NCBI GenBank assembly: GCA_038025085.1
Contig: CM076141.1
Coordinates: 17,114,001 to 17,178,000 of the forward strand
Source: Tetragonia tetragonoides
Taxonomy: Eukaryota; Streptophyta; Magnoliopsida; Caryophyllales; Aizoaceae
Length of the DNA: 64,000 nucleotides
Reading direction: 5' to 3'
Shown piece by piece: positions 32,712-45,239 of the stretch. Within the stretch, counting starts at the first letter, position 1. Each line of letters begins with the position of its first letter. Made by a program: the position numbers and the translations under genes. The notes under the pieces are model-generated. The model ran no database searches. It saw only the letters and a list, made by a program, of their open reading frames with translations, and was not told the origin of the DNA.

Positions 32712-34454
32712 TTGTTAGATAGACACGTAGGCATCCATGTCATCTTTCATTTCACCATCATTTGCCAAGTGTAATCCTTGTAATCCTAATAGTTAATGTG
32801 TTCATACTTAATTCAATGTATGTTGTTAATTTGACTCTTGCTTATTTAATCAAGTGATGATTAATTCATGTGTGCATCTCCCAATGACTCTGATACATAT
32901 ATAATTGTAGATGATCAAATTTAGCCAAATCGAAGTGGACTTTCAGGAATATAATGCACATTTAACATTCGATTTTAACTTAGACTCTTCCACTCAAAGT
33001 TCTTTGTCTAAATTTTCCAACCCGATTTTTATATATTTATAGTTAATATATGGTGAATTTGTTTACTATAACTTAATTAAACATGTCATGCATCGCACAG
33101 GAATATATGTGAATGTGAACCCTTGCTAGATTGACACGTCTGTTTTGACACATAAGTAAATATTGACATGTCAAAATTTACTTTATGTGCATGTATCTTC
33201 TTTTAGTAATATTTAATTCTTATATCTTAATGTCATACGTAATTTTCAGTGAAAATTCATTTCACCTATATGTCTATTAGAGAATGTATCTAAAAAATTA
33301 TTGCATTAATAAATCAATATCATAAAAAAATAGTATATGAAACCAAATATATTTATATAAAATCTTGCATCGCATGGGGCATGCAACTAGAATTAAACAG
33401 GAAAACAAGAAAATTGATCTAAGTATGGAAAGGGGGAAGTCCATAAATTAGAAATTTCGTAGCAAGATGTGATATACACGAAAAATTTATTGCAAGTTTG
33501 TACCAATAAAAATATTTTAGTTGTTTTAAACACATCATCCATGCATCGCATGAGAATATAACTAGTTTAAGCCTATTTACAAATGAAACCATATAAAAAA
33601 CAATTGAGAGGAAAGGGTAAAATAAAAATATACAAATATACTGACTCACGTGATTAATGGAGGACAACTGCTCTAAACTCTCTCTCCTCACACCTCACAC
33701 CTCACACCTCACACCTCACACCTCACAAAACAAATAAAAAAGAAACAAAACTCTCTCTCTCTCTCCTCTCAATTGAATCAATCTACCAAAAAAGGTACCA
33801 AAAAAACAAGCCTTTCCCTATCCTCTCTCACTGTAATCTACCAAAAAAGGTGGAGGAAAAACCCACCAAAAAAACCAAAGCTCTCCTCTCATTCTCTCTC
33901 CTCTCACTCACTCTCTCTCAAGGCCGAAGGAGCTCACAATGTGATTGGCGGCGATTTTTTGATTGAATTTAATACTTTGGTGAATTATTTTTTTTTGTGT
34001 ATGAAATGTTGTTGGCTTCTTGATTCACAACATAGACGGATAACGTAATGGTATGGTGTACTGTCATAGGTTGCTTTCAGCAATCTGCTGCAGCTTATAT
34101 TCCCATTGCAAACCTATGCTTTTGGGAAATGCTAAGCTTACACATTGTGTAATATACACAATTGTATTCAGTAGTATAATTGAGATCTTATTTGGGTTAT
34201 ATAAACAATAAACGACACTTGAGTGTTGTCTTTTGGATTATTGAGTGCAAAAATTATTTATTATCGTTCGGTTATTGTACAACGAGGACTTAGTTATGTT
34301 GAAATTATTTGATGTATTATCATTTATCATTTTTGAGTTCAAATAAAAAAGAACTGAGTATTCGCAAGGGGCGGGTGCAATTGACACCCCTAAATTTGGA
34401 TTTCTCCTTTTTTTTTTTTGCATCCATATTCTTGTTTCTTTGGGTCCGCCACTG
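32556..34454. mobile_element. Non-autonomous hAT element, Tip100-like, 1899 bp
   Basis: The ends are CAGGGGCGGACCCA... and ...TGGGTCCGCCACTG, matching each other and close to the Tip100 terminal repeat. The 8-bp flanks are GTAACCAC (32548-32555) and GTAACCAT (34455-34462). No transposase frame exists. Inside are an AT microsatellite (32677-32709), Helitron-like CTAGT ends (near 33392 and 33565), and a CACACCT array. Confidence 0.75.
33686..33726. repeat. CACACCT heptamer array
   Basis: CTCACAC repeats about six times, followed by a CT-rich stretch to about 33920. It lies within the hAT element. Confidence 0.8.
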
Positions 34455-34939
34455 GTAACCATGTGCTGCCTTTGATGCTTCATCTTTAACGAAAGTGGAG
34501 ATCTTCACCGCAAGTACCGTAATTGTTTGCTCACAAAACGTTGTATGATACCATCGATCTTGTGCATATCCGGTCCCCGAATTCATATTACTTGATACTA
34601 AATCACACAATAGGCGAATAGAGAATCCTACAAAGAGGAAAAATATAAAATCCCTAATAACTCCACAAAAGGTAGAGAAAGTTTATTCCACTTAGAGTGC
34701 ATAAACTAGAAACCAATGATAAAAAGAGGTGGAAAACATGAATCACAGGTCAGGAATGTCCTAAATCGACCCTCCTGGTCTGAAATTTTGTCCTAGTAAG
34801 AGTTAGGGATTGAGAGAGGAAGAGGCCAGGAGAGGCAAAAAAGAGAGAAAGTTGAAACTCCATTAAAAGCTAGTTATTTGAATGAAATTTTTTATAAGCT
34901 GGTTATTGCAAAAATAAAAATAAAAAAGTCGGTTTTATA

Positions 34940-35292
34940 GGGTGTGTTATTTTCTACTTATTTTCACTGATTTAGTAAGGTTAACTGGTTATGCCACTGA
35001 TTTTCACTTATTGGGTAAGGTCATGCCACTAATTTCCACTTATTGGGTAAGGTGTTGCCACTAATTTTCACTGATTCAGTAATGTCCTTCCACTGATTAT
35101 CACTGATTCAGTAAGGTCATGTCACTGGTTTTATGAGTAGAATCACAAATTTCCATTGATTGAGTAAGGTCATGTCATTGATTCTCACTGATTTAGTAAG
35201 GTTTAGGCCACTAATTTTCACTGACTGGGTAAGGTCTTGCCACTTATTTCCATTAATTGGATAATGTTCCATAAGTGAAAAAGAACACGCCC
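34940..35292. mobile_element. MITE candidate with internal 40-bp minisatellite, 353 bp
   Basis: The left end GGGTGTGTTATTTTCTACTT resembles the reverse complement of the right end, GGGCGTGTTCTTTTTCACTT. Inside are about eight units of 39-42 bp built around TTTTCACTGATTTAGTAAGG and CATGCCACTAA. A clear target-site duplication was not found. Confidence 0.6.
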
Positions 35293-35679
35293 GTGGGTGA
35301 TTTACTTAGAAATATACAATAATTAATAATAAAATCAGAATAGACAAAAATAACTTTTGAAAACCTCTCCCATAAAAGATGACGAAATGATAGTGGAAAG
35401 TATATGACGAAAAAGCTAGCAGACGAGTTTTCCGCCTCCCTTTTACTTTTCCAGTTTTCCTCCCCCAGATGAAGCCAAATTTCTGGGAGTGTCACAAAAA
35501 GTTAGTAGTAACAAATTGTAGAGGAAAATGACTTTCCACCACGTGAGTTTGACTGTCCTAAATAAGTAATTAGTAGAAGTTCACATGAATTCGGGTACTC
35601 TTCACAAGGATTTTGACACTTTTCTTGCATTCCTCATAATTTGGAACTGCTATTGGAGTATTTTTTTCGGGTCCTTAAT
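35293..35679. other. Gene-free spacer
   Basis: No supported gene or element. Confidence 0.35.
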
Positions 35680-35691
35680 GACTTTATTTGG

Positions 35692-35828
35692 ATGCCAATG
35701 AGGTTTTAATCTAGTGGTAAAGATTGAGGTATTGGGTACATTAGGTCTCAGATTTAAATCTCCGCTCCCTTCTTGTATGTGAATTTATTGTACTGGCCTT
35801 TCTGCCTCCCTTAAACCAAAAAAAAAAA
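35692..35828 (+). mobile_element. tRNA-derived SINE, 137 bp, with perfect 12-bp target-site duplication
   Basis: GACTTTATTTGG occurs at 35680-35691 and 35829-35840. The head contains an A-box-like TCTAGTGGTAAAG and a B-box-like GGTCTCAGATTTAAATCTCC, and the insert ends in an A run directly before the second repeat. Confidence 0.85.
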
Positions 35829-36099
35829 GACTTTATTTGGGTCTGTGGTGTTACAAGAAATCAGAAAACAGTATCGATCCTTACTAACAAAATGAACTAT
35901 ACACGCCCAGCGGGAAATTATATAAGACGGTCATTTTGTAACTTTTGATGAGTCGGGGGTCACTTTCAATGAAACAATGATCACTGCTCACCTTAAGTGA
36001 CCCCTACACATCTAAAGGGTGACCCCATTTTTCCGTGAGTTGATCTTACATAAGACTTGCTGATTTTTTTATCTGTAAAATCCGGAAAGAAAATAGAGA

Positions 36100-36449
36100 G
36101 ATATTTTGGGTGTGTCCTTCAAAACATTACTCAGTTAGTTCAGTTCAATGCAATGGTGATACAAGGTCAGTTTAGTAATTTTTAGTTTAGTTCAATAGTA
36201 ATTTTTGTTTTGTTCATTAGTATTTAGTTCAGTTTAGCAATATCTAATTCAAAAAAAAATGTCTTCTTTCGCATATGGAAGCACAAAGATAGTTAACAGT
36301 TTCAAAAACGGAGAAGGAAAAGAGTTAATGAAGGATGAAAATGATATATGTTGGTTAACTAATTAAGCTCGACTTCGAATCAATGAAGCTAAGATCTCAT
36401 TATTATAATTTAGATTTTGGTTACATATGCTCAAGTCATGCTTGTATTT
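36100..36449. other. Spacer with a truncated TTCAGTT MITE
   Basis: A GGGTGTGTCCTTC terminus near 36108 is followed by TTAGTTCAGTTCA text to about 36250, without a matching right end. No gene is supported. Confidence 0.4.
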
Positions 36450-37029
36450 AGCCTACACTAGGCTTGGCTCGTAAACTAATTTTATGAATAATATAATGCT
36501 TAAAATATTTAAAGTGAAATTATTAATATTATTGATAAAATATATTTTATTTTATTTTTATAAAATTTTTTATCTATAGGATGCATGCTAATTATTGAAA
36601 ATGATATTTTCATACCATCTTTATTTGTAATGAGATTGGTCTAAATTTAGACAGAGAATAAAAACAGTATATATGTACACTAATTTTAATAAGTGATTCA
36701 ATTAATGAAAAAAAAATGAATAAACTCATTCTGCATTAAAGGTATATGTACACTAAAAGTTGATACCTCATACTCGTTTTATACTGCACAACTAAAACTA
36801 TAAGATTTATCTTGTTGGCTTACCTATTGTGTGTGGTTTGCAGGCTATTGCATATTCGGAGTTTATCCGGTGCACACTCACATAGTAGTGGCTGAGGGTT
36901 CCTCGTATCAAACAAAACTAAAACTATGTGACAAAGTTGTCCACATGTGGCGTCTACGTGTCATCTTCACACGAACATTCCCTTTTATGTGACGTCCTAC
37001 ATGTCATCACCGCACGGGAAGGATCCAAC

Positions 37030-37166
<137 letters not shown>

Positions 37167-37928
37167 TTTTTAAGCTTTTTTCAAATCCAATCCAACGGAG
37201 TCAAATTTATAATTGTTTGAATTAAGTAACTGAAGTTATTTTATTCTGTAATTTGGAAATATGTTAATAAATATGTAATTTAGTCAACTAATGATAAGAT
37301 ATTAATGGTGGATTATGGGTTATGTTATGTGGCAAACTTATGCTTACGTGTCGGCTTACGTGTCATGCACACACGATGTGGCTTACCTATGTGGCTTCTT
37401 ACGTGTCGGCACCACACGAATAAGACCCAATTATATATATATACTAGGTTTTATCCCCGTGCTTCGCACTCGCACGGGCTCGTAAATTTTTTTTATGAAT
37501 ATATATAATAATATAATAATATATTTGATGTGAAATTAATAATATTATTAGTAAAATACATTTTATTTTACTTTTGCAAAGATTTCTATCCATAGGATGC
37601 ATCATGGTAATTTTTGAAAATGATATTTTCGTGCAACCTTCATTTGTAATGAGATTGGACTAAGTTTAGATAGATAATAAAACAGTATATATACACTAAT
37701 TTTAATAAGTAATTCAATTGATGAAAATAATGAATAAACTCATTCTGCATTAACGGTATATGTGCACTAAGAGTTGATAGCACATGCTCGTTTTATTACG
37801 CACAACTAAAATTATGTGACAAAGTTGAGCACATGTGGCGTGTACGTGTCATCTTCACACGAATATTTCATTTTATGTGACGCCCTACGTGTCATGACCA
37901 TACGAAAAGAACCCAACTTTTATAGGAC

Positions 37929-37934
<6 letters not shown>

Positions 37935-37984
<50 letters not shown>
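37935..37984. repeat. (AT)n microsatellite, about 50 bp
   Basis: AT dinucleotides at the equivalent place in the second Helitron-like unit. Confidence 0.95.
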
Positions 37985-37986
<2 letters not shown>

Positions 37987-38238
37987 TGTTTTGAAGCATT
38001 TTTCAAATCCAAACCAACAGAGTCAGATTTGTAATTTTTTGACTTACGTAACTAAATTTATTTTATTTTGTAATTTAGAAATATGCTAATAAATATGTAA
38101 TTAAGTCAACTAATGATAAGACATTAATGATGGATGATGTGTCATGCTACATGGCACGTTTGTGCTTACGTGTCGGCTTACGTGTCATGCCCACATGACG
38201 TGGCTTGCCTATGTGGCGTCCCACGTGTCGGCCTCACA

Positions 38239-38602
38239 CAGAGTCGGCCCAAGGGGGTGGCCAGAGGGGCGACCGCCTAGGGCCCAGTCTGTAGAGGGCC
38301 CAAACAACAATGCAAAATTAAGATAAATAAAAAGACTTGCAAATACTAAACATGAAAAAGGGTCTGGTTCCTTGGTTGGAAATGAGTTGTGTTGCTCCTT
38401 ACCTACATTAGATTTTGAGATCAAATCTCTTTGGCCCCCATTTTTCTATAATTTAAAATAATTTTTCATTCTTCATATCCTCATTTCCTAATACGGGGCC
38501 CAAATTTTATTTTATTTTTTGCCGATAAAACAAGTAATTCATACTTAGGGGCCCTCATTTTTATCCCGTCCCAGGGCCTCAAAAACCTTAGGAATGGCCC
38601 TG
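38239..38602. mobile_element. hAT-type MITE, 364 bp, with perfect 8-bp target-site duplication
   Basis: GCCTCACA flanks both sides (38231-38238 and 38603-38610). The ends read CAGAGTCGGCCC... and ...GGCCCTG. It carries GGGGCGACCGCCTAGGGCCC, the inverse of the block in 7404-7920, so both belong to one family. It sits within the second Helitron-like unit and is therefore younger. Confidence 0.8.
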
Positions 38603-38625
38603 GCCTCACACAAAGAAAGACTCAG

Positions 38626-38627
<2 letters not shown>

Positions 38628-38704
<77 letters not shown>

Positions 38705-38751
38705 GATGTACGCGATTGTGAAATGTGAATGCCGCTAATATTCAATTTTTT

Positions 38752-38811
<60 letters not shown>
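38628..38811. repeat. Two (AT)n microsatellites with T runs
   Basis: AT dinucleotides fill 38628-38701 and about 38758-38797. The second is bordered by T runs (38746-38757 and 38797-38811). Confidence 0.9.
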
Positions 38812-40558
38812 ATGATGGTAAGAAAGAAAAGTTATTAGTAGACCATTCTCTTAAAGGTGGCTTCTGATCGATCTTCAAATAGAAAGTGATTCAATTTCAT
38901 AGACAATTGATTCTTTTCAAAACTTGTTTTCTTGGAATAACATATCCAAGTAAGGTGGAAGGTGATACCCGATACCCATACACTAATTTTATGTGAAGGG
39001 AGAAAAAATAGGGATCATAGTCCTTTGGATTTAGGGGCAGTTTGGGTATTTTCAAAAAAGAGAGAGGAGAGAAATAGACACATTAAAATTGATGTAACGT
39101 ACACGTATGCGGTATGGGATTCATTTTGGACAATGATTCTCATACACCTAGTGTATGATACACTCTTTTTTTTATTTGAGGAGATGGATAAAGTTGCCCA
39201 TACTTTTTAGGATTTCAAGGGGTAGTTGTGGTAGAGTGAAAAATGAGAGACCAAAGAGATAGACACATAAAAAAATAAAAAATAATAAAAAAGTGTAACA
39301 TACACTTAGTATAGGACCATGATACACAAGTGTATATCTCATCTATATACACAAACTCTCTTAACTGTACATGTGTCAAGATTGGTAGAATATTCCTTTA
39401 CCCTACTTGTGCAATAAATATAGAAGTAGAATCTTTTGTAACTCAAATTTTGAACTTAGGATTGAAATTCAAAATTTAAATTTCAAATGGAAAAGGGTGC
39501 CTTATTAATTACTCTCATTCCCCATGCATTAGTAACAACATCTAATCACCTATTAATTAAAAATAAAAATAAAAGCGCTCATCTTTCTGAACACCGACCA
39601 CCATAAATGAAGGACCTACGTACCACCCTACCCGCGATAACTTTTCCGATGGAAAAATTTTCCGGTTACACAACGCAAACATGAAAGAGGAGAAGTCGAT
39701 CCTTTTAATACCCAACCCAACGTGTTTTAGCGAGACACTACAAATTGTTTGGAAAATAAAATTCTAGTGAGACAACACAAATTTAGTTGGAAAACAAATT
39801 TCGACGTTACACCATTTTTCCGATGAGATTGCAAACAAAATTGATACGAGTTAACGTAAAAACAAGGGTTAAAATTACGAATGAATATTATGGAAGTAAA
39901 ACTATTGAATGCACCAATTTTGCTACCAAAGTCTTGAAATACTTTGAGCAAACTAATTCAATGTGTAAATTACATTAATATTCATACCAACAAAGAAAAA
40001 CTACTAAAACGCACTAAATTTGCGATTTTTTATTGGTTAAATCAATATGATTATATGGCGTATGGTAAGGTTTAGGTTATAGGGTATAGAGTATATAGGG
40101 TATAGCATTTAGCTCATTTTGCTACTAACATTGAAATCAATGTATGTATATATGGTTCATGACCTTATTGAAATTATGCTACTAACATTGATATTAAGAT
40201 TGAAATAGTTCATAGGCCTTATTAAGCTACTAAGATTGACATTTATATTGACGATGATTTACATTACTTATCGTCCGGAAACAATGTAGAACTCAAATAT
40301 TACGGCTGCTGCCATTATTCTCTCTCTCTCATCCCAAAAAATTGATAATAATAGTACTTGTTGTTGCATGTTCAATTTTTTTTAGCTTTCCAATGCACCT
40401 ACTAAATTTATTTTGACTCCAAGTGACTTTTCTCTCTCCCCTAGTGAAAAAATGGGCTCCAAAACTCCCTCCATTTTTATCACATTTATCATAAATTGAT
40501 TCTTTTAACTTGACATGTGGAGAGTTGAGATGAATTGTGTATAAATTGCTATATACAC
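38812..40558. other. Gene-free spacer
   Basis: Two diverged direct copies of about 190 bp at roughly 39020-39175 and 39200-39345 share AGAGAAATAGACACAT, TGTAAC(G/A)TACAC and ATGATACAC blocks. No gene is supported. Confidence 0.45.
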
Positions 40559-41639
40559 TTAGGTGGTGTTTACTGGACCTTGCTAGCGATACACATGGTG
40601 TATGATACACCGATTTTTCAGCGAATCCCGTAGTGACACGTGTCAAGTGAAAAAATAAGAAGTGGAAATTTGTTAGTTTTTAGGGGGGAGAAAATTTGAG
40701 GTATGGGGGAAAAATATGGGTCATTGCCGCCCAATTTCTTAATTTCATTAGCTATTGCGTAATTATTGCTTGAAGTTTTAAACATCTCGGAGCTCCGACG
40801 AGCATCTCCCGAAAAAAAACTCCGACGAGAGAGTGAAGAAATAGCGGACCATTTGGAGGGGTTGGAGTACGTTGAAGGGCTTTCCGACGAGCCAATGTCC
40901 AATGTCAATATCTCGATGAGCGGCGAGTAAATCGTTGGAGTTGAAGAGTTTTCTGGCGAGCCAGAGCCAATTTCCGGCGAGCCATGGCCAATTTGCAGAC
41001 AACCCGGCGTGGACGAACGGCAATAATGACCGATTACATTAACAAGTTGGAGGAAGAGGAATATTGGTTTCGAGAATGACGATTTCTATTTAATTAGTAA
41101 CAAGTGGACATATCTTTCATGTTAAAATTTTCAATTCGACGTTGCTCCTAAATAACTAATTATTTACTCATAGCTAGTATACATATCTTCAATGTAAATA
41201 AAAACGTTAATTTGTTGTTGATTCCTAGTAAATATTTATGCTCATGTAGTTGCTATTCTTAGTAAATAGGATGTAGTGTAAATGCTACAATTACATTAAA
41301 AACAATCTTGAATTATTGGTTGTTATTTTTCTCATTGAAAAAGTTTTTAAAATTCACAATATGTTAACCTTTTTGTTTATTTATTAGTTAACCTAAATTA
41401 AGTTAACCTTTTTGTTTATTTACTTTTTCAATTATATTGAGCATGTTTAAATTTAATAATTCCATAATGAGTAACTCAATGTGAACTTTACGAGAATAAA
41501 AAAATATCACTTATTAAATGTGGAATAATATGATTTTTGAATTCCATTACCATCCCCTATTATAAATCATTGTGCAATGAAATAAAAATATTGATAATAT
41601 ATAATAAATGTGAAGTTAGATGAGTGGTTTATTGTTTAA

Positions 41640-41900
41640 GAATGTTGATACACTATGTACCTCTGTCGCGTATAAAATATCAATGTTTTAAAATTGATCA
41701 ATGTCAATCTGCAATCAATGTATTCAAATGAAGTAGAAAGTAACTCACCTACGATCACTAATGATCAATATCTTAATCCTATGCTAAACAATCTATGATC
41801 ACCTTTTTCAAGCATATACACTATGTACCTCCGTCGCACATGAAGTACCAATATTTTAGAATTGATCAATGCCAATTAGGAACATATAATTCTATAAATG
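41640..41900 (+). repeat. Satellite A, about 1.5 monomers of about 170 bp
   Basis: Monomer landmarks: TACACTATGTACCTCCGTCG, then AATTGATCAATGCC, GCAATCAATGTATTCAAATG, CTCACCTA(C/T)GATCACTAATG and TCAATATCTTAATCC. Same orientation as 45240-46230. Confidence 0.75.
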
Positions 41901-41928
41901 ATTTTTGATGAGCAATTATTTTTCTAGG

Positions 41929-43516
41929 ACTTTACCCGTGCTACGCACGGACGACCTATTTATCGCTATATTTCTATATTCAAATAGATATTTGAATTTT
42001 TTCAAATTATACATAAGTATATGAAGAATAATGAAAAATAGTAATTGGTCGAAATGTTACACATGTTATACCACTCATCATTCTCCGATTAAAAAATAAA
42101 ATAATATCTATCACTTGTTAGTTAACTTGCAATTATACATAATATAGTATAAGTTAATAAATTGTCACTCCAAATATAACCCATATCATTATATTTAAGC
42201 ATCTCCTTACAAAATCTATGTTTAACTTGTGTTTATACCTTCATATAAAAAACATAATTAAATATTTAACGTTTGTAATATTAACGACGATTATCCCCAC
42301 AATTAATAGTCAATTTTCACAGTGTACGCTTATATCAACTGATATAATTCTTGTTATTAAAAAACCATTGGTTTGATTAGACTGTTCCTTAATGTGTATT
42401 TCGATCAATATTTGAAATCTAAAAGTTAAAAAACTTAACTTCTTTCAATTGGAAAAAAATAGCGACAACTCACTATCTAGAAAAAAGGAAAAATAATATG
42501 TAATTCATCAAAATGTAACACTTGTACGTTACATACGCTTATATCCACAACTATATACCCCTTGTAATATTATGTGAATCTATTTCCCAACCTACTTATC
42601 ATCTGATCTATAACTAATAAGAGTTTTTATTCTGTCAAAAACATTAAAACTGGACATAAAGGCCATTTTAGATTGTATTAATGTAATTATATCTAAAGTA
42701 AAAAAGAAGGAATGTGAATAGGCTATAACTATTACTGGAGGATGTTGACAACTAATTACTCACCAAAACAAAAACAAAAAAAGAAAAATTATTAATGCCC
42801 AATCAAATTGTGACACTTGTCACGTTACTTGCGATCTTACTCAAAACTATATACCTACTTTTATTCCACAAATATCAGTCACATGTTAATTTTCATATAA
42901 CTTACGGTTATCCCCGCAAATATTAGTCAAATATCATCTACTATGTAATACCCACAACTATATTACAACTTGAAAATAATGACTTTATATGTAACCATTG
43001 TCACACATGCATTTATCCTTGTAAAATTAGGAAAATAAATATTAGTGACATGTTTGTTGTCACATGACCTACGTTTATCGCCCCAAATATTAGTTAAATA
43101 TCAGTCAAATATCACCTACCACATAATACTCACAATATATAACATAATAAAAAATAATAACGTTTATATGTAACCCTTATCATATCACACGCATTTATCG
43201 CCTAAAATATTTTGCCACATCAAAATACTTTTTTCCCAAAATTATAAAACTCAATAGAAGTGGTAACATTAAGTGCTCTTATACTCATAAATATAAAAAT
43301 TAATAAAAGTGATGAATCAAAATAGTATTTAATTTTAAAAATGGTCAAGTATTAAATAGGGACTTTTATCATTACATTTAATACATAAACTTAATGATCA
43401 CCATAAAAATCATAATGACAAAATAAAAAAGAAAAACAAAAGAAAAAAATATTAGCCACTAAGAATGTGACACATGTCACATAATTAGCGCTCTTACCCA
43501 TATATATATATATATA
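41929..43516 (-). mobile_element. Helitron-like element candidate
   Basis: The plus strand reads CTAGGACTTTACCCGTGCTA then CGCACGG at 41928-41954; on the minus strand this is a hairpin followed by CTAG. The interior is AT-rich with loosely repeated CACTTGTCACGTTACTTGCG blocks. The right side ends in an AT run (43500-43516), as in the units at 36450-38702. There is no protein gene. Confidence 0.4.
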
Positions 43517-44039
43517 GGTACAAGTGTCTATTTATTAGGAACCGCCATGTATTTATTAGGAAAAACATTGGAGTGACAAGTTAGAAAAGAAAATAGATGT
43601 GTCAAAATTTCGCCAGTGACATATTTCCCCGATTGAATAGCTTATGATCGAATACAAGCGAATAATTGATCGTCCCCTTTTATTTGGCGGTGGGTCATCC
43701 AGAGGATCCTATCAAAGAACTCTTTCAAACCATTACCCACCAAACACATACCCATACTATATTCAAAACATCCACTTATCCATCCCTAGTAAATGGTATT
43801 CTCCAATGCATAACAAATAGTTTTGAAAAGTCCAATACTTATACTCAAACCTAATAATATGGTTGATCCCTATATATTAAGACGTAAATTTGAGTTGCGC
43901 GCTTTATAGGAGCTAATCAACTCACTTTGAACTTTTAACCTTTTCGATCCTACTCCTTCCTCCGATATAGGGGAGTATTGGGTTTCTCGGATCAATTCGA
44001 ATCGAAAAGTAGGTGATCACAAAAGTATCCGGTTAAGAA

Positions 44040-44500
44040 AAGTAGGTGATAATGGACTAATTAGCATAGAATTAATATATTGATCATTAGTGATCATACG
44101 TGAGTCACTTTATGCTTCCTTTGAATATAGTGATTGCAAATTGATATTGATTAATTCTAAAACATTGATAATTCATGTGCGGCAGAGGTACAACGTTTAT
44201 GGGTTCGGAAAAGGTCATTGGTTTTTTAGCATTGGATTAAGATATTGAGCATTAGTGATCATAGGTGTGTCACTTTATACTTCATTTGAATACTTTGATT
44301 GCAAATGGCATTGATCACTTCTAAAACATTGGTATTTCATGTGCTACGGAGGTACATAGTGTATGGACTCGGAAAATATGATCATGGGTTGATTGGCATA
44401 GGATTAAGATATTGATATTAATGATTATAAGTGAGTCAGTTTATGCTTAATTTTAATACATTGATTGCAAATTGGTATTGATCATTTTAGTACTTTAAAT
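44040..44500 (-). repeat. Satellite A, about 2.5 monomers, inverted orientation
   Basis: The same monomer as at 41640-41900, but read on the minus strand: GATTAAGATATTGAGCATTA, AGTGATCATAGGTG, CATTTGAATACTTTGATTGC, ATTGATCACTTCTAAAACAT and TGTGCTACGGAGGTACATAG. Confidence 0.75.
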
Positions 44501-44814
44501 CATTAACTATAGTAACAAGAAGTTGATTGTGTTGTGTTCCTGAATAAAAGAAAATAATATCAATTTACAAAACTTGTTATTAGTAAAATGATAAATCTCT
44601 TACATAACTTATGTAAAGAGATAATAACTTATTATTTTTCTAGTTGTCACCCAAAGTGAGAATAATAAGTAAGATGTTTAAAATAAAAGTGAGAAGCATA
44701 AGGGCTTGTATTGCCTTGATTGTTGTTAAACTACTTAATTTAGAGGAGAGGGAGTGATGGATTCAACAACCAAATATAGAATAGAATTTCAATCCAATTG
44801 GGCGTGAGTTCAAT

Positions 44815-45235
44815 TGAGTGATTTTGACCAGTCCAGGGTCGGCTTAAACGTCATTGGCACATAAAGTGCTAATCACTCTCAACGGTCGTAATGGTTTAGA
44901 CTAAGTTCTCTTAGTTAAAATAAGAAACACACTCATCACTATACTTATGTAATATCAATCCTAATAAGTGATCAAAATCAATTTCGATAGTGATTTAGAC
45001 CACTCCGACTCAACTTGGACGTCATTGGCACATAAAGTGCTAATCACTCTCAATGGTCATCGTAATAGTTTAGACTAAATTCTTTTAGTTAAAATATAAA
45101 ATACACTCACTAGATTTATATGTTATCAATCCTAATAAGTGATCAAAATCAATTTCGAGAGTGATTTAGACCACTCCGGTTCAATTTAGACGTTATTGGC
45201 ACATAAAATGCTAATCACTCTCATTGGTCGTAATG
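44815..45235. repeat. Satellite B, about 2.4 monomers of about 172 bp
   Basis: GTGATTT(A/T)GACCA(C/G)TCC recurs at about 44818, 44990 and 45162, each time followed by TTGGCACATAAAGTGCTAAT and CACTCTCAA blocks. It shows no obvious similarity to satellite A and lies between the opposed A arrays. Confidence 0.8.
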
Positions 45236-45239
45236 GCTC

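Noticed and set aside
33773..34048. Plus-strand open frame with a CT-rich leader
   Set aside because: Inside the hAT element; the peptide is a translation of CT/AC simple repeats and lacks any recognisable domain.
43666..43854. Open frame of 62 codons within the MULE-like element
   Set aside because: No similarity to transposase or any domain; AT-rich random frame.
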